Position numbers and translations under genes: made by a program. Under the pieces are notes generated by a model. The model searched no databases. It had not been told where the DNA came from and saw nothing but the letters and a program-made list of their open reading frames with translations. A DNA stretch of 64,000 bases from Otis tarda (taxonomy: Eukaryota > Chordata > Aves > Otidiformes > Otididae), in contig CM048554.1 of the NCBI GenBank assembly GCA_026413225.1, forward strand, positions 70,796,463 through 70,860,462, in the 5' to 3' direction. This document shows positions 26,406 through 36,027 of the stretch, piece after piece; within the stretch, counting starts at the first letter, position 1; every line of letters starts with the position of its first letter.

Positions 26406-27374
26406 GGATTTTACCTTAGGAATTCTTAGCCTATATTTAAAGTAAAATGACCCCCTTAAAGCTATATTTCAAAACCAGGTGCCTTCTTAATTTGATTATT
26501 TTATAAAGCATATCAGATTTTAGTGAGCTTTCCTAAAAAATAAAACTCAAGTGATTATACTGTCTGTCACTGCTCCCTCAATAGTTTATTTCATTCACAT
26601 TTAAAAGTCGGCAATGTTTTTAATATAATAAAGTCTTTTTTTTTTCTTCTGGTAGGAATTTTCTACTAGGGAGAAAAGAAAGATGCTTTTTATCCCCTTA
26701 GTAATGGAAAATCAGAAAGAGCTTAGTCCAAATCTGTTCCAAGAGGCAGCAGCCAACATACAGGGAAAAAAAAAAAAAAGACAAAAATCATTTATCCATT
26801 AAGCAGGTGCACAGCTCCAGACAAAGTGCACTGCCTGCTCGGCTGATTGCATGACAAAACATACAAAGGTGGGCTGATGTGCAAGGACTGATGACAATAG
26901 GAAAGCAAGTTTCATTAGTTCTGCTAGTAATGGAACTGTTTCTTTTAGCTTATAAACATTCTAGAAAAATTTAACAGCTATTAGAAACTTTGAAGATAAC
27001 ATTTGATCATTAAAGTGTGAAATAGGGAAATTTATGTCTGTTTTAATTGAAAAGCTTAATACAACCTTTACAGTAGTTACCTCCTGATATATCTGCAGAA
27101 ATTTTTTTACCACATGCACTTTACATATGCCAGGAGATTCTAACTATGATAATTAGATGGTGAGGATAGAGACAAATTAATGGAGATTCAATTAAGATGT
27201 TTGTAATTAAAATCTTCACACTTAAGACTGATCAATTTGTCCTTTCTACGTTTTCTCATTGTACGAAGCAAGGGAAAAAGTCTGTGCAACCCTAAAGTGG
27301 TCATTTTAGTGCTTCTCAGGTGAATCTCTCTCCACACATTGCATACCCAAACTGTAGATTTGATGGTGAAAATG
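26406..27374. other. Non-coding, nothing recognised
   Basis: AT-rich DNA with short homopolymers (T-rich at about 26637, A14 at about 26766). No gene or transposon signature. Confidence 0.55.
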
Positions 27375-27823
27375 TGTTGTAGTTTAGCCCCACTCAGGAC
27401 CAAGCTACACAGTCTCTTGCTCACTCCCCCTCACCCTTTAGTGGGACAGAGAGGAGAATTGTTAAAGAAAATGCAGCAAAACTAATGGGGTGAGATGAAA
27501 CAAAAAAAAAATTAAGAGAGATAACAGAGGAAAACAAAACAGAAATGGAAAACAAACACAGTACAATAGCTCACAGCAAATCCCAATGCCCAGTTTTCTC
27601 CCAAATAGCAAGAGACTCACCTTACCACACCCCTTCACTTATATACTGAGCATAGTGTTACAGGATGTGGAAGAGCCCTTTGGCCAATTTGGGTAAATTT
27701 ATCTCAGCCCTTGACTAATTAATAAACTGTCCTAGCTGTGTGCCCTAGCCATAGGAGTCACCAGCTCCAGTTCTCCTTCCAGCTCAGGTGAGTGTTAACT
27801 CTACCTTAACCAGAACCAGGACA
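27375..27823 (-). mobile_element. Solo LTR, short family (copy 1, about 449 bp)
   Basis: The element starts with TGTTGTAGTTTAGCCC on the plus strand and ends in AACCAGGACA. In sense (minus) orientation it is therefore TGTCCTGGTT...CTACAACA, with the canonical TG...CA ends and imperfect terminal inverted repeats. A TATA-like CAGTATATAAG lies at about 27639-27648 on the minus strand. The U3 wording (GAGTTAA, 'CCAAATTGGCCAAAGGGCTC', TTCCA) is related to the LTR at 63655. The U5 end is shared with the long LTRs at 45263 and 48365. A second copy lies at 55311. No exact target-site duplication is visible (AAATG against AAGAG). Confidence 0.82.
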
Positions 27824-28929
27824 AAGAGGAAAAGCAAATGCGTTTCTTCAGCAAATGCTGAAAAAGATCTTTAATTATTAATAACAAAATACAACTCAAG
27901 GAGGCTGTGCATGTGAGAGAAAGACTTCATCCTATAGAAGTTAGTATAAAATAATATCCCTGTAATTTCCTGGAGAGGATTCAGAACTCTGTAACCCTTC
28001 TGTACAATGCTCAGTTTTGTAAATGCTAGATACTACTGGTGAACACTGATTTATGTGACAGTGGGACAATTAGAATAAGTTGTCTATCATGTTTAAGGGT
28101 TTGACTATAGAACCCTGTGATAAGTTTTCCTTTAAAAGTCAGTTTTGTGAAATGAAATGAATAGTAGCACAAACTAGCAGTTCTGCGATTTCCACATTAT
28201 TCAAATAGTGTGACCACTATTCAAATAGAGGCAAAGCAATGTAGCACCAATCAGTAGGTGTGAAAGCTTGTGCCCTAGAAAGAAGGGAGGAGAGACAGAA
28301 GAGGTGAAGGAAGGAGAAAAGTCAAAATGATGACTTAGAAAAAAAAGTTACCTAGGAAAATGAAGAAGGTACCTAGAAGAAAGAATTTGAAGGGAAAAAA
28401 AAAAAAGAATCTCAAATGTGTCATCTTGAGGGACAGGTCTCAGAGAAGTAAACTGATGAGAATGAAAGGAAGACAAAATTAAAAATAAGAAAATTGAAAG
28501 ATGTATGCTTCTGCAATGTTGAAATACACAACGTATACACAACACACACATCTATGTTGACATGTAAGATATGTTCTTCCCCAAATAGAATGAATGCTAC
28601 TATGATGTATAAGGAGACAATATGCTTGAATTCAGATGTCTGCATTACATACCAAGATTGGTTTTGAGGCTGAGTTATTTAGGTGTCCAGTAAAGGTTAC
28701 CAGAGTGCTGATAAAAAGATATCACACCAAGGTCTTATGCATTTTTATAAGCTATGCAGATGCTGATTTAGTAACATTTAGAACTGCAGGGAGCACTTTC
28801 ATCAAAATTATTTCTTATAGCCATTTCTTACCATGTAAAGTTCAGTACCTGGAATCACAGTGAAAGGAGTTAAAAGGAAAGAGAAAAAAACAGAGATAAG
28901 TGAAGTAAGAAATCGGGAAAGGAAGGCAA
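27824..28929. other. Non-coding; purine-rich segment
   Basis: Mostly AT-rich. A strongly purine-rich strand runs from about 28270 to 28420 (GGAGAGACAGAAGAGG-type sequence, then A12 at about 28396) and again just before the CR1 at 28860-28930. No gene recognised. Confidence 0.5.
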
Positions 28930-30454
28930 GAGACCAGCGTGGCTGAGTGGAGACCTGCTGGTCAAACTAAAGGGCAAGAAGGAAACGCACAGGCAGTGGA
29001 AGCAGGGAGAGGTATCCTGGGAAGAGTATATGGACTCTGCCCAGTTGTGTAGGGATGGGGTCAGGAAGGCCAAGCCACTGCTAGAGCTGAACTTGCCAAG
29101 GGATGCAAAGAATAATAAGAAGGAATTCTACAAGTATGTCAGCCAGAAAAGGAAGGCCAAAGAAAGTATACTTCCCTTGATGAGCAAGACTGGCAAGTTG
29201 GTAACAACAGTCGAGGAGAATGTTGAGATACTCAACAATTTTTTTGCCTCAGTCTTCACTGCCAACTTCTCTTCCCACACCTGTTGAGTGGATGGACTGC
29301 AAAACAGGGACTGGGGGAGCAAGGTCCCTCTCACTGTAAAAAAAAAAAGATCAGGTTTGTGAACATCTGAGGACTTTGAACATACATAAGTCTATGGGAC
29401 CTGCTGAGATGCATCCCAGAGTCCTGAGGGAATGGGCTGATGTAATTGCCAAGCCACTCTCCCTGCGGTCAACAGCTTAATGTCCAGATAGAGATCAGTG
29501 ATAAGTGGTGTCCCTCAAAAGTCCGTACTGGGACCAGTACTGTTTAACATCTTCATCAGTGACATAGAGTGCACCCTCAGCAAGTTTGCAGATGACACCA
29601 ACCTGAGTTGTGTGGTTTACATGCCTGAGGAACTGGATGCCATCCAGAGGGACCTGGACAAGCTTGAGAAGTGGGTCCATGTGAACCTCATGAGGTTCAA
29701 CAAGGCCAAGCACAAGGTCCTGCACATGGGTCAGGGCAACCCCCAGTATCAATACAGACTGGGGGATGAAGGGATTGAGAACAGCCCTGAGGAGAAGGAC
29801 TTGGGGGTACTGGTAGATGAGAAGCTGGACGTGAGCCAGCAATGTGCATAGGCAGTCCAGAAAGCCAACTGCATCCTGGGCTGCATCACAAGAAGCGTGG
29901 CCAGCAGGTTGAGGGAGGTGATTCTGCCCCTCTGCTCTCGTGAGACCCCACCTGGGGCTCTGGAGTCCTCAGCACTGGAAAGACATGGACCTGTTGGAGC
30001 GAGTCTAGAGGGCAGCCGTGAAGATGATCAAAGGGCTGGAGCATCTCTCATATGAGGACAGGCTGAGAGAGTTGGACCTGTTCAGCCTGGAGAAGAGAAG
30101 GCTCCAGGGAGACATTATTGCAGCCTTTCAGTACTTAAATGGGGTCTATAAGAAAGATGAGGAGAAATCTTTCAGCAGGGCCTGTTGTGATAGGACAAGG
30201 AGTAACAGTTTTAAACCAAAAGAGGGTAAATTCAGACTAGATATGAGGAAGAAATTTTTTATAACAAGGGTGGTAGAACACTGGAACAGCTTGTCCAGAG
30301 AGGCAGTAGATGTCCCACCTCTGGAAACACTGAAGGTCAGGTTGGACGGGGTCCTGAGCAACCTGATGTTGTTGAAGATGTCCCTGCTCATTGCAAGGGG
30401 GTTGGACTAGATGAGCTTTAAAGGTCACTTCAACCCAAACTCTTCTATGATTGT
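28930..30454 (+). mobile_element. CR1 LINE, 5'-truncated with an internal RT deletion
   Basis: The copy begins inside ORF2 in the linker before the RT (motifs WKQGE and LCRDGVRKAK at about 28995-29065, then NNFFASVFTA near 29240). It jumps at about 29464 and resumes in the RT at SGVPQ (about 29503), with the catalytic FADD motif at 29589-29600 and the [16 protein letters not shown] tail motif. From 30018 it runs through the terminal ORF2 segment (GLEHLSYEDRL). It ends with the characteristic CR1 3' UTR and a TTCTATGATT terminus at about 30450. Roughly the first half of the RT is missing at the 29464 junction, and frameshifts follow, so it is dead. Divergence between its blocks looks modest. 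Confidence 0.92.
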
Positions 30455-31959
30455 ACATGTGGTATACCTCCAAAGTAACTCATCAGTAAGAATGTCATTA
30501 CTATAAGATAAGAACTCCTTGTACCTTATAATTCTGGTAGCTAATATGAGTCCTAGTAGCTAGGCTCTTTTTTTCTGCTTATTTTACACAGTTTCTTCAT
30601 ATTCTTCTTGATATTTTCACACATCAGGAATACACATGTTCATATTTTGTGAATACTGAGGGATATGCTAATCTTTGTCCACACAGATAGATTCACATTA
30701 TAAATGAACCATGTGACGCTTGTGAGGTCCTTACAGATAGAAGACACTGGACTTACATCTGCAACCAATTATTTCCCCTTCTAAATTCTTGGTCAGAATG
30801 AGATCATCACAATTCATATAGTTGAAGGCTCCTAAAGGATCCTAAAAATTTAAAAGTCTCACATCCAACTAATTCTGGTTAAGTTATCGCATTTTTACAC
30901 TTTTATTCCTTATTTACTTCTGTTCCATTTTTGTTCAGACTTTTTTTCTGCTGCTTTATGTATACAAAATAATCCAAAACCAATTCCTCTCCTACATCTG
31001 CTAAAATAAGATGTTAAATGAACAGGATAAAAATCTGTATTGTTTCACAGTCACTTCTTGGCCTCCTAGCTGAAGGTCTGGTGACCAGAAGTGCAAAGAA
31101 AAACTTTCTTCAATGATACAGGCTCTCTACTTGGTCTTTATCAGTTCAAACATCACTGTTTCAGGGTTATCTATCTTCCACAACCTTTCTTTACATTGTG
31201 ATATTTCTTCCTACCTGAATCATTTGGGAATTCTCTTGTACGTATTTAAAAACTTAATTTTTTTAATATAGAGTTAATTTATTCATCCACTAGACAAAAG
31301 AATGAAACAGTAATGTCATGGCTCAATATTATTATTAGAGCTGGGGAATACTTTGAATTCTTTTGATGGAAAATTAAATTTATGAAATTTAACTTGCAGT
31401 CAAATATGCTGTGATACAATTTACTATTTTATAATTACAATAAGATGCCTAAAATGAAAAGTGTAATTGCAAATTAAAAGCAAACACTTGTAGCATTTTC
31501 AGAATATCATGGTCTTATACCAAGCGTAACTTCCCTCCTTGTGCATTATGATTTTTAAAAGAAAATTTATGTAAGAAGTTTATTGGGATAAATTGGGATA
31601 ATTTCTGATCAGAAACATGTTGAATAATTAATGTTTTTTTAAATTACTATGCATTTTTAATTTTTTTTGGTGTATTTTTTGGGGCGTTTTTGTGCAGCTT
31701 TTCCACTCTAGTCACAATTTACATGAATTCATAACTTTTGTTTTGAAGTCAGCTATTAAAGATTCAACATAGCAGAGCAGTGACTCACAATATATGAAAT
31801 CCAGACAAATGCTTTTCCAGACTTTTGCTTCTGAGAATAGAATTATGCATCTCCATTTATTTATGTCTTTACTAGTTTTAATAACATTTGATGACCTATA
31901 AGAGATGTAGAAATGCCTGCCACAGTCAGACCTTGTGCTAGGCAACATTCCAAAAACTG
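30455..31959. other. Non-coding, nothing recognised
   Basis: AT-rich DNA with T-rich patches around 31640-31690. No gene or transposon recognised. The left edge of the following LTR similarity is uncertain by about 20 bases. Confidence 0.5.
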
Positions 31960-32528
31960 CTGAAAGAACCCTTTCTACCCATGGAGGACCCCACGTTGGG
32001 GCAGATGGATGCCTGAAGGAGGCTGTGGCCCATGGAGGGCCCACGCTGGGGCAGCCATTCCTGAGGGACTGCACCCTGTGGAAAAATGACCCACACTGGA
32101 GCAGTTCATGAAGGGCTGTAGCCCGTGGGAGGGACCTCATGATGGAGCAGGGGAGGAATGTGAGGAGTTCTTCCCCCAAAGAGGAAGGAGCAGCAGTAAA
32201 GAGACATGTGATGAACTGACTGTAAACCCCATTCCCTATTACCCTCTGTGCCGCTCGGGGAGGGGAATGAGGTAAAGGTAACTGAACATAAAGTTAAGCC
32301 TGGGAAGAGGGAGAGCTGCGGAAGGAAGTTACTTTGTTCTCTTTCAAATTATCCTGCTTTGGTTTTAATAATAAGTAAATAATTTTTCCCAAATCTATTC
32401 TGTTTCGCCCATAAACCCCCTTTTTTAATTTAAAATAACTATTGGAGTACATTATGTTTTTCTTTTTTCCCCACAGGGAGGGCATGTGAGACTGTGCAGC
32501 TTAGTCCCAAGCGAGGCTAAAGTTTTGT
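31960..32528 (+). mobile_element. LTR fragment (R-U5 only) joined to tRNA-Lys
   Basis: This aligns by eye with the 3' half of the long LTR at 45263-46403. Shared blocks are CCCATGGAGGACCCCAC against 'CCCATGAAGGACCCCAC' at 45840, 'GGAGCAGGGGAGGAATGTGA' in both, 'GTGATGAACTGAC' in both, and the CCCAAATCTATTCTGTTTCGCCC block. It starts about 365 bases downstream of the start site predicted for the intact LTR, so no U3 is present. Its last recognisable LTR word is GGCTAAA at 32514-32520. The expected CTACAACA end is replaced by GTTTTGT, after which the tRNA follows directly. The AATAAA signal of the intact LTR is altered here (AATAATAAG). Confidence 0.82.
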
Positions 32529-32601
32529 CGCCCAACGTGGGGCTCGAACCCACGACCCTGGGATTAAGAGTCCCATGCTCTACCGACTGAGCTAGCCGGG
32601 C
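32529..32601 (-). tRNA. tRNA-Lys(CUU) sequence, probably a copied retroviral primer
   Basis: The 73 bases fold as a complete tRNA. The 7-bp acceptor stem is GCCCGGC with GTTGGGC, discriminator G73 is at 32529, and the D-arm A box lies at 32583-32594. Anticodon CTT is at 32566-32568 (linear positions 34-36), and the T-loop B box GGTTCGAGC is at 32542-32550. I see no departure from the vertebrate tRNA-Lys(CUU) sequence as I know it. No CCA is encoded, although the next three bases on the tRNA strand read ACA. No T4 Pol III terminator follows until about 94 bases downstream (32435-32432). The 3' end abuts a retroviral U5 in the orientation of a primer-binding site, so it is probably a cDNA copy of the primer. 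A true tRNA gene beside an LTR is the alternative. No introns. Confidence 0.88.
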
Positions 32602-34545
32602 TTCCGAAGTGAGTCTTTCTGTCGTCTTCTTCCATGGAAACCACCAGAATTTTTAATGGTACAACTAAACTGGTGAAAATTGTTTTCATCTCTCAATGAT
32701 GTATTTTACTACATTGTATCTTGCTACTGAGGAATGCAACTTGAGAGATCTAATCCAGTTTAGAGGAGAGAATTGGAAGCATATGAATCACAACACCCAT
32801 TCAGGATCAACATTTTAATTTTTATCATTTTTCTTTTTAAAATTCCACTTTCCGAAAGAAAATGCTCTTTCCTTATGGTCAAAAGGCAAACGGAGTGTTT
32901 AGACAAAAAGGCAAATATTTTGGAAACATCTAAATTTCAAGCATATGAAATGACTTCTGGTCATTTGTCTAAAATAACATAAGATAGAAAGCCTTAACAA
33001 GCTACATTTGTGAGTTATCAGCAGTTTGAATTCATAGGTCTTCTTTCTCAGGCAGCTCCAAGGCCTCTGATACCTTTGTATCTTGCTGTTTCTCCTTCAA
33101 CACTCTCCCGCTCTTGGCTCCCTTTTTTTTTCTTTTTCTTTTTTTTTTCTTTCTCTCATGAGTTACTTAAAAAAATAATCTTCTTGCTTATTTTCAAGGC
33201 CTGGCATTTTTAAAGGGCACAGTTGTTCTCTGAGGATAGGGATTATAGCTTGAAAATATAGTCCTGGGAGAAATTCCAGGGCCTGTTGATGTTTTTGCTG
33301 TTTGTGTGGCTTCAGCTAGGTTTGTTGGCATGTTTAAGTATGATTCTGAACACTCAAATTAGTGATTGATGGTCTTGATATATGGATAGCTGTCATAGAC
33401 AAGCACAATCTTGTGTCAGACAAATTGACCATTCATGTCCCTAAATAATACAATTTTTTTTTGGAGGTGGACAAGCCTATTGAGCATGAGATGTGTACTC
33501 TTAATTCCTGATCTTGACCACATTCCTCCCTGTTCTATGACAAATGGGAAAGTGAACAGGTGCATAAAAGCAAAAATAGATTATATGCACTGCATTCATA
33601 AATGAGTGGATGTATTTCATCCTTGTTTCGATTGATGGAAGCTTTATTCCAGGAAAGGTTATTCTCAATTTATTATTCATACCTTGTGGATGATCAGAGT
33701 AGCCCAGAAAATGCCTTTCTAAATGAGCTTACTCTACTAGCAGAGCCTATATGAATTAATTTATAAGCTTTAAAATAAGAAAAGAGAAAGGGAGACAAGC
33801 ATCCAACACAGAAGATGTTCTCACCAGTGTGTATTTAAACAGGACGCAAACCCTTCTGCATGAACATACCTTCACAGGACACAGATGAACTGCAGGTTTT
33901 CTGCCCTATATTTCAGGCCTCGGTTTAAGCTCTGACTCTGTCTGTGACTGCAGCCCACGTACAGATTCAGAGGTTTACAGCTCCCCACCTGTCAGCTTTG
34001 CTAGCATGAGAAAGTTATTAAAATACAAAAAAAAAAATCAAGTCTATTGTGTGTGTGTTATTGTACAGAAGTAAATAAAAACTTAGGAGACTGAATATTT
34101 GATATTTTTTTTTCTTCCGAAGCTGAGGAGGTCTTTTTTTATCATTATTTCTATAATTGTCTTTCTTGATTTCTTTCTGAATACTGACTAGGTCAATAAC
34201 GGTAGTAAAAAAAGTGAATTTTGAAACACTGTAAGACCATAAGATTTTAAAATGTTTTTGAGACTGTAGTAAATGAGAGTTGATGGGCTTTATAAGAGGA
34301 AACTACTACTATTTTCATAGACCAAAAAGCAAACTTGTTCAAGGTGTTGCCAGCCGTTTTTGTTTTGTTTTGTTTTGTTTTTGCAGCCATTCTGAGCTTG
34401 CCTGAGCAAAACATATAATCTCTTCTCAGCTTCAGGCAATAATTGTCAAAAACTGTGCTGCAGTTAGGTTTCCTCGTCAGTCATTTCTGATGTTTCCTTT
34501 CATCTCTGGTTCATCTGTTTGTTTCTCTTTTAGAGTTTATAATCC
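32602..34545. other. Non-coding with pyrimidine tract and (TTTTG)n
   Basis: Immediately right of the tRNA there is no retroviral internal sequence. A T/C tract lies at about 33120-33159 and a (TTTTG)n run at about 34357-34382. No gene recognised. Confidence 0.55.
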
Positions 34546-34860
34546 ACTATGTCCACTGTTTTTCAGGGACTAGTGGCAGTGGTGGTCTCCAGTACCAGGC
34601 AGATTTGGCAGAGTTTGGGGCAGACTGCGGGACTACCAATGGATGGCAACAGCCCACTACTTGGCAGAACATGGCACCTTGCTCAAACACACCTAAGGAA
34701 GGGCAGTAGCTGCTAGGATAGGTGGCACAGAGCCATGCAAACCAAGTGAGCTGTGGCCGCAGGCAGCCCATGCTAGGGCAAGGATGCTCCCGAGGAACTG
34801 CAGCCTGTGGGTGACCCACACCAGAGCAGTTACACCCACGAGGGACTGCAGCTTGTTACC
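34546..34860 (+). mobile_element. LTR fragment, R-region type
   Basis: Within this segment the words GCAGCCCATGCTAGGGCA, GCTCCCGAGGAACTGCAGCC, GTGGGTGACCCACACC and GAGCAGTT reproduce the imperfect internal repeat pattern (cccatggag..., gaggactgcag..., gacccacgctggagcag) of the long LTR R region seen at 31960 and 45840. Both ends and all LTR landmarks (TG/CA, TATA, AATAAA) are missing. The left half is poorly matched and the boundary there is approximate. Confidence 0.55.
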
Positions 34861-35307
34861 TGTTTTGCTCCTGACTCTGTAGCACTACCAATTTCATTTG
34901 TTTTTAGTTGTGAAGTTTTGAATTCTAGATCTCTCCAACAGGTGTAAACTTCTAGGTAAACTTCCCCCTTCCTCCATCTCTTCTGTGGTTTTTTGGATGC
35001 AAACATTATTGAGGAAATCCTGGAGTTATTCCTCAGGGTATGCCTATTGGATGCCCCTCACAGATAAGGGACATTTGTGAGTCTCAAATTACTTAGATAT
35101 GACACGAGGGCTGTTCCTCCACCTTGGCAGAGCAGAGGATATGCAGTATTGAACTTTGGGGTGCATACCACCAAACGTTTTAGACATTAAATTAAGATTC
35201 CTTTGTCAAGATTATTAATTACATTCAGGCCACTCCTTTCAAGACTGCAATGGCAGGCATCTTGAGAGGGTGGTTTGACTCATACGTGATCTGCATTGCT
35301 GTCAAGA
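34861..35307. other. Non-coding between two LTR fragments
   Basis: AT-rich with no recognisable element, except that the last 80 bases (about 35225-35307) look like further degenerate LTR R-region wording. Confidence 0.45.
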
Positions 35308-35857
35308 GCTGCAGGTGGATCTCTGCTCCTCTGTGGACCTCCATGGGCTGCTTCACCATGGGCTGCACCACAAGCTGCAGGGGAATCTTGGCCAGGAGCA
35401 GCATTACTCCTCCCCTTTGTTCTTCACTGACCTTGGCATCTGCAGCCGTTCCTCTCACAAGAAAAATTCTTCACAACAGGCAGGCAGATGCCTCTCAGGA
35501 TCTCTTCACATCTCATCTCCTCTCCACTTCTTGCAGCTGGCCCAGGCTGACTTGGGCCCAGATGGCTGCCCAGCAGGAGGCCAGAGGGTGAGGCCTGCAA
35601 GGCCCACAAGGCTTGTGCCTTCCCTTCTCTGCCCCTGCTCAGCTTCTTCACTCCTTTTTAAAATTATTTTTCCCTTTCTTAAATACGTTATTGCAGAGGC
35701 GTTATCACAGAACGTTCTGCTACCAATTGGCTTGGCCCTGGCCAGCAGCGGGTCCACCCTAGGCCCAGCCGATTCCACTGAACAAAGGGGAACGACTTCT
35801 AGCAGTTTCCTACAGAAGTTACCACCTTAGGCCCCCCCTCACTAAACAAAACCAACA
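35308..35857 (-). mobile_element. Long-family LTR fragment (U3 and start of R)
   Basis: This matches the minus-strand LTR at 48365-49511 from its R region to its U3 end: GCAGGTGGATCTCTGC, GAATCTTGGCCAGGAGC, 'CTGCAGCCGTTCCTCTCACA', 'CAATTGGCTTGGCC', and the C-rich terminus before CTAAACAAAACCAACA. In sense orientation it begins TGTTGGTTTTG at 35857 and carries the same TATTTAAG TATA-like box at about 35680-35687. The R-U5 end is missing, so the copy is truncated at its left side. The antisense open frame found in the two intact LTRs is also open here. Confidence 0.85.
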
Positions 35858-35916
35858 CGCGGTGATATTCAAAGAGCTAACTGGTTAGTAATCAGATAAA
35901 AATAGTTCTTGATATG

Positions 35917-36027
35917 CATTTATATAAATATATATTATATATATATAAATATATATATACATTATAATATGATTTATTCTAAATTATATATAATTACATA
36001 AATTAAATATATATATATATATTAAAA
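35917..36027. repeat. AT-rich microsatellite
   Basis: Alternating TA runs with interruptions (TATATATATAAATATATATA-type sequence), followed by a second (AT)n block at about 36008-36022. It is able to form cruciform DNA and is length-unstable. Confidence 0.85.

Noticed and set aside
27375-27823. Exact 5-bp target-site duplication for the short-family LTR
   Set aside because: Flanks AAATG and AAGAG do not match. A CAAATG word 16 bases further right is not adjacent to the element end.
29498-29851. Functional reverse transcriptase gene
   Set aside because: It carries the FADD motif but lacks the first half of the RT domain and has no intact ORF2, so it is a dead CR1 copy.
32529-32601. Ordinary tRNA-Lys gene
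   Set aside because: Not excluded. I prefer the copied-primer reading because the 3' end abuts a retroviral U5 in primer-binding orientation and no Pol III terminator follows for about 94 bases.
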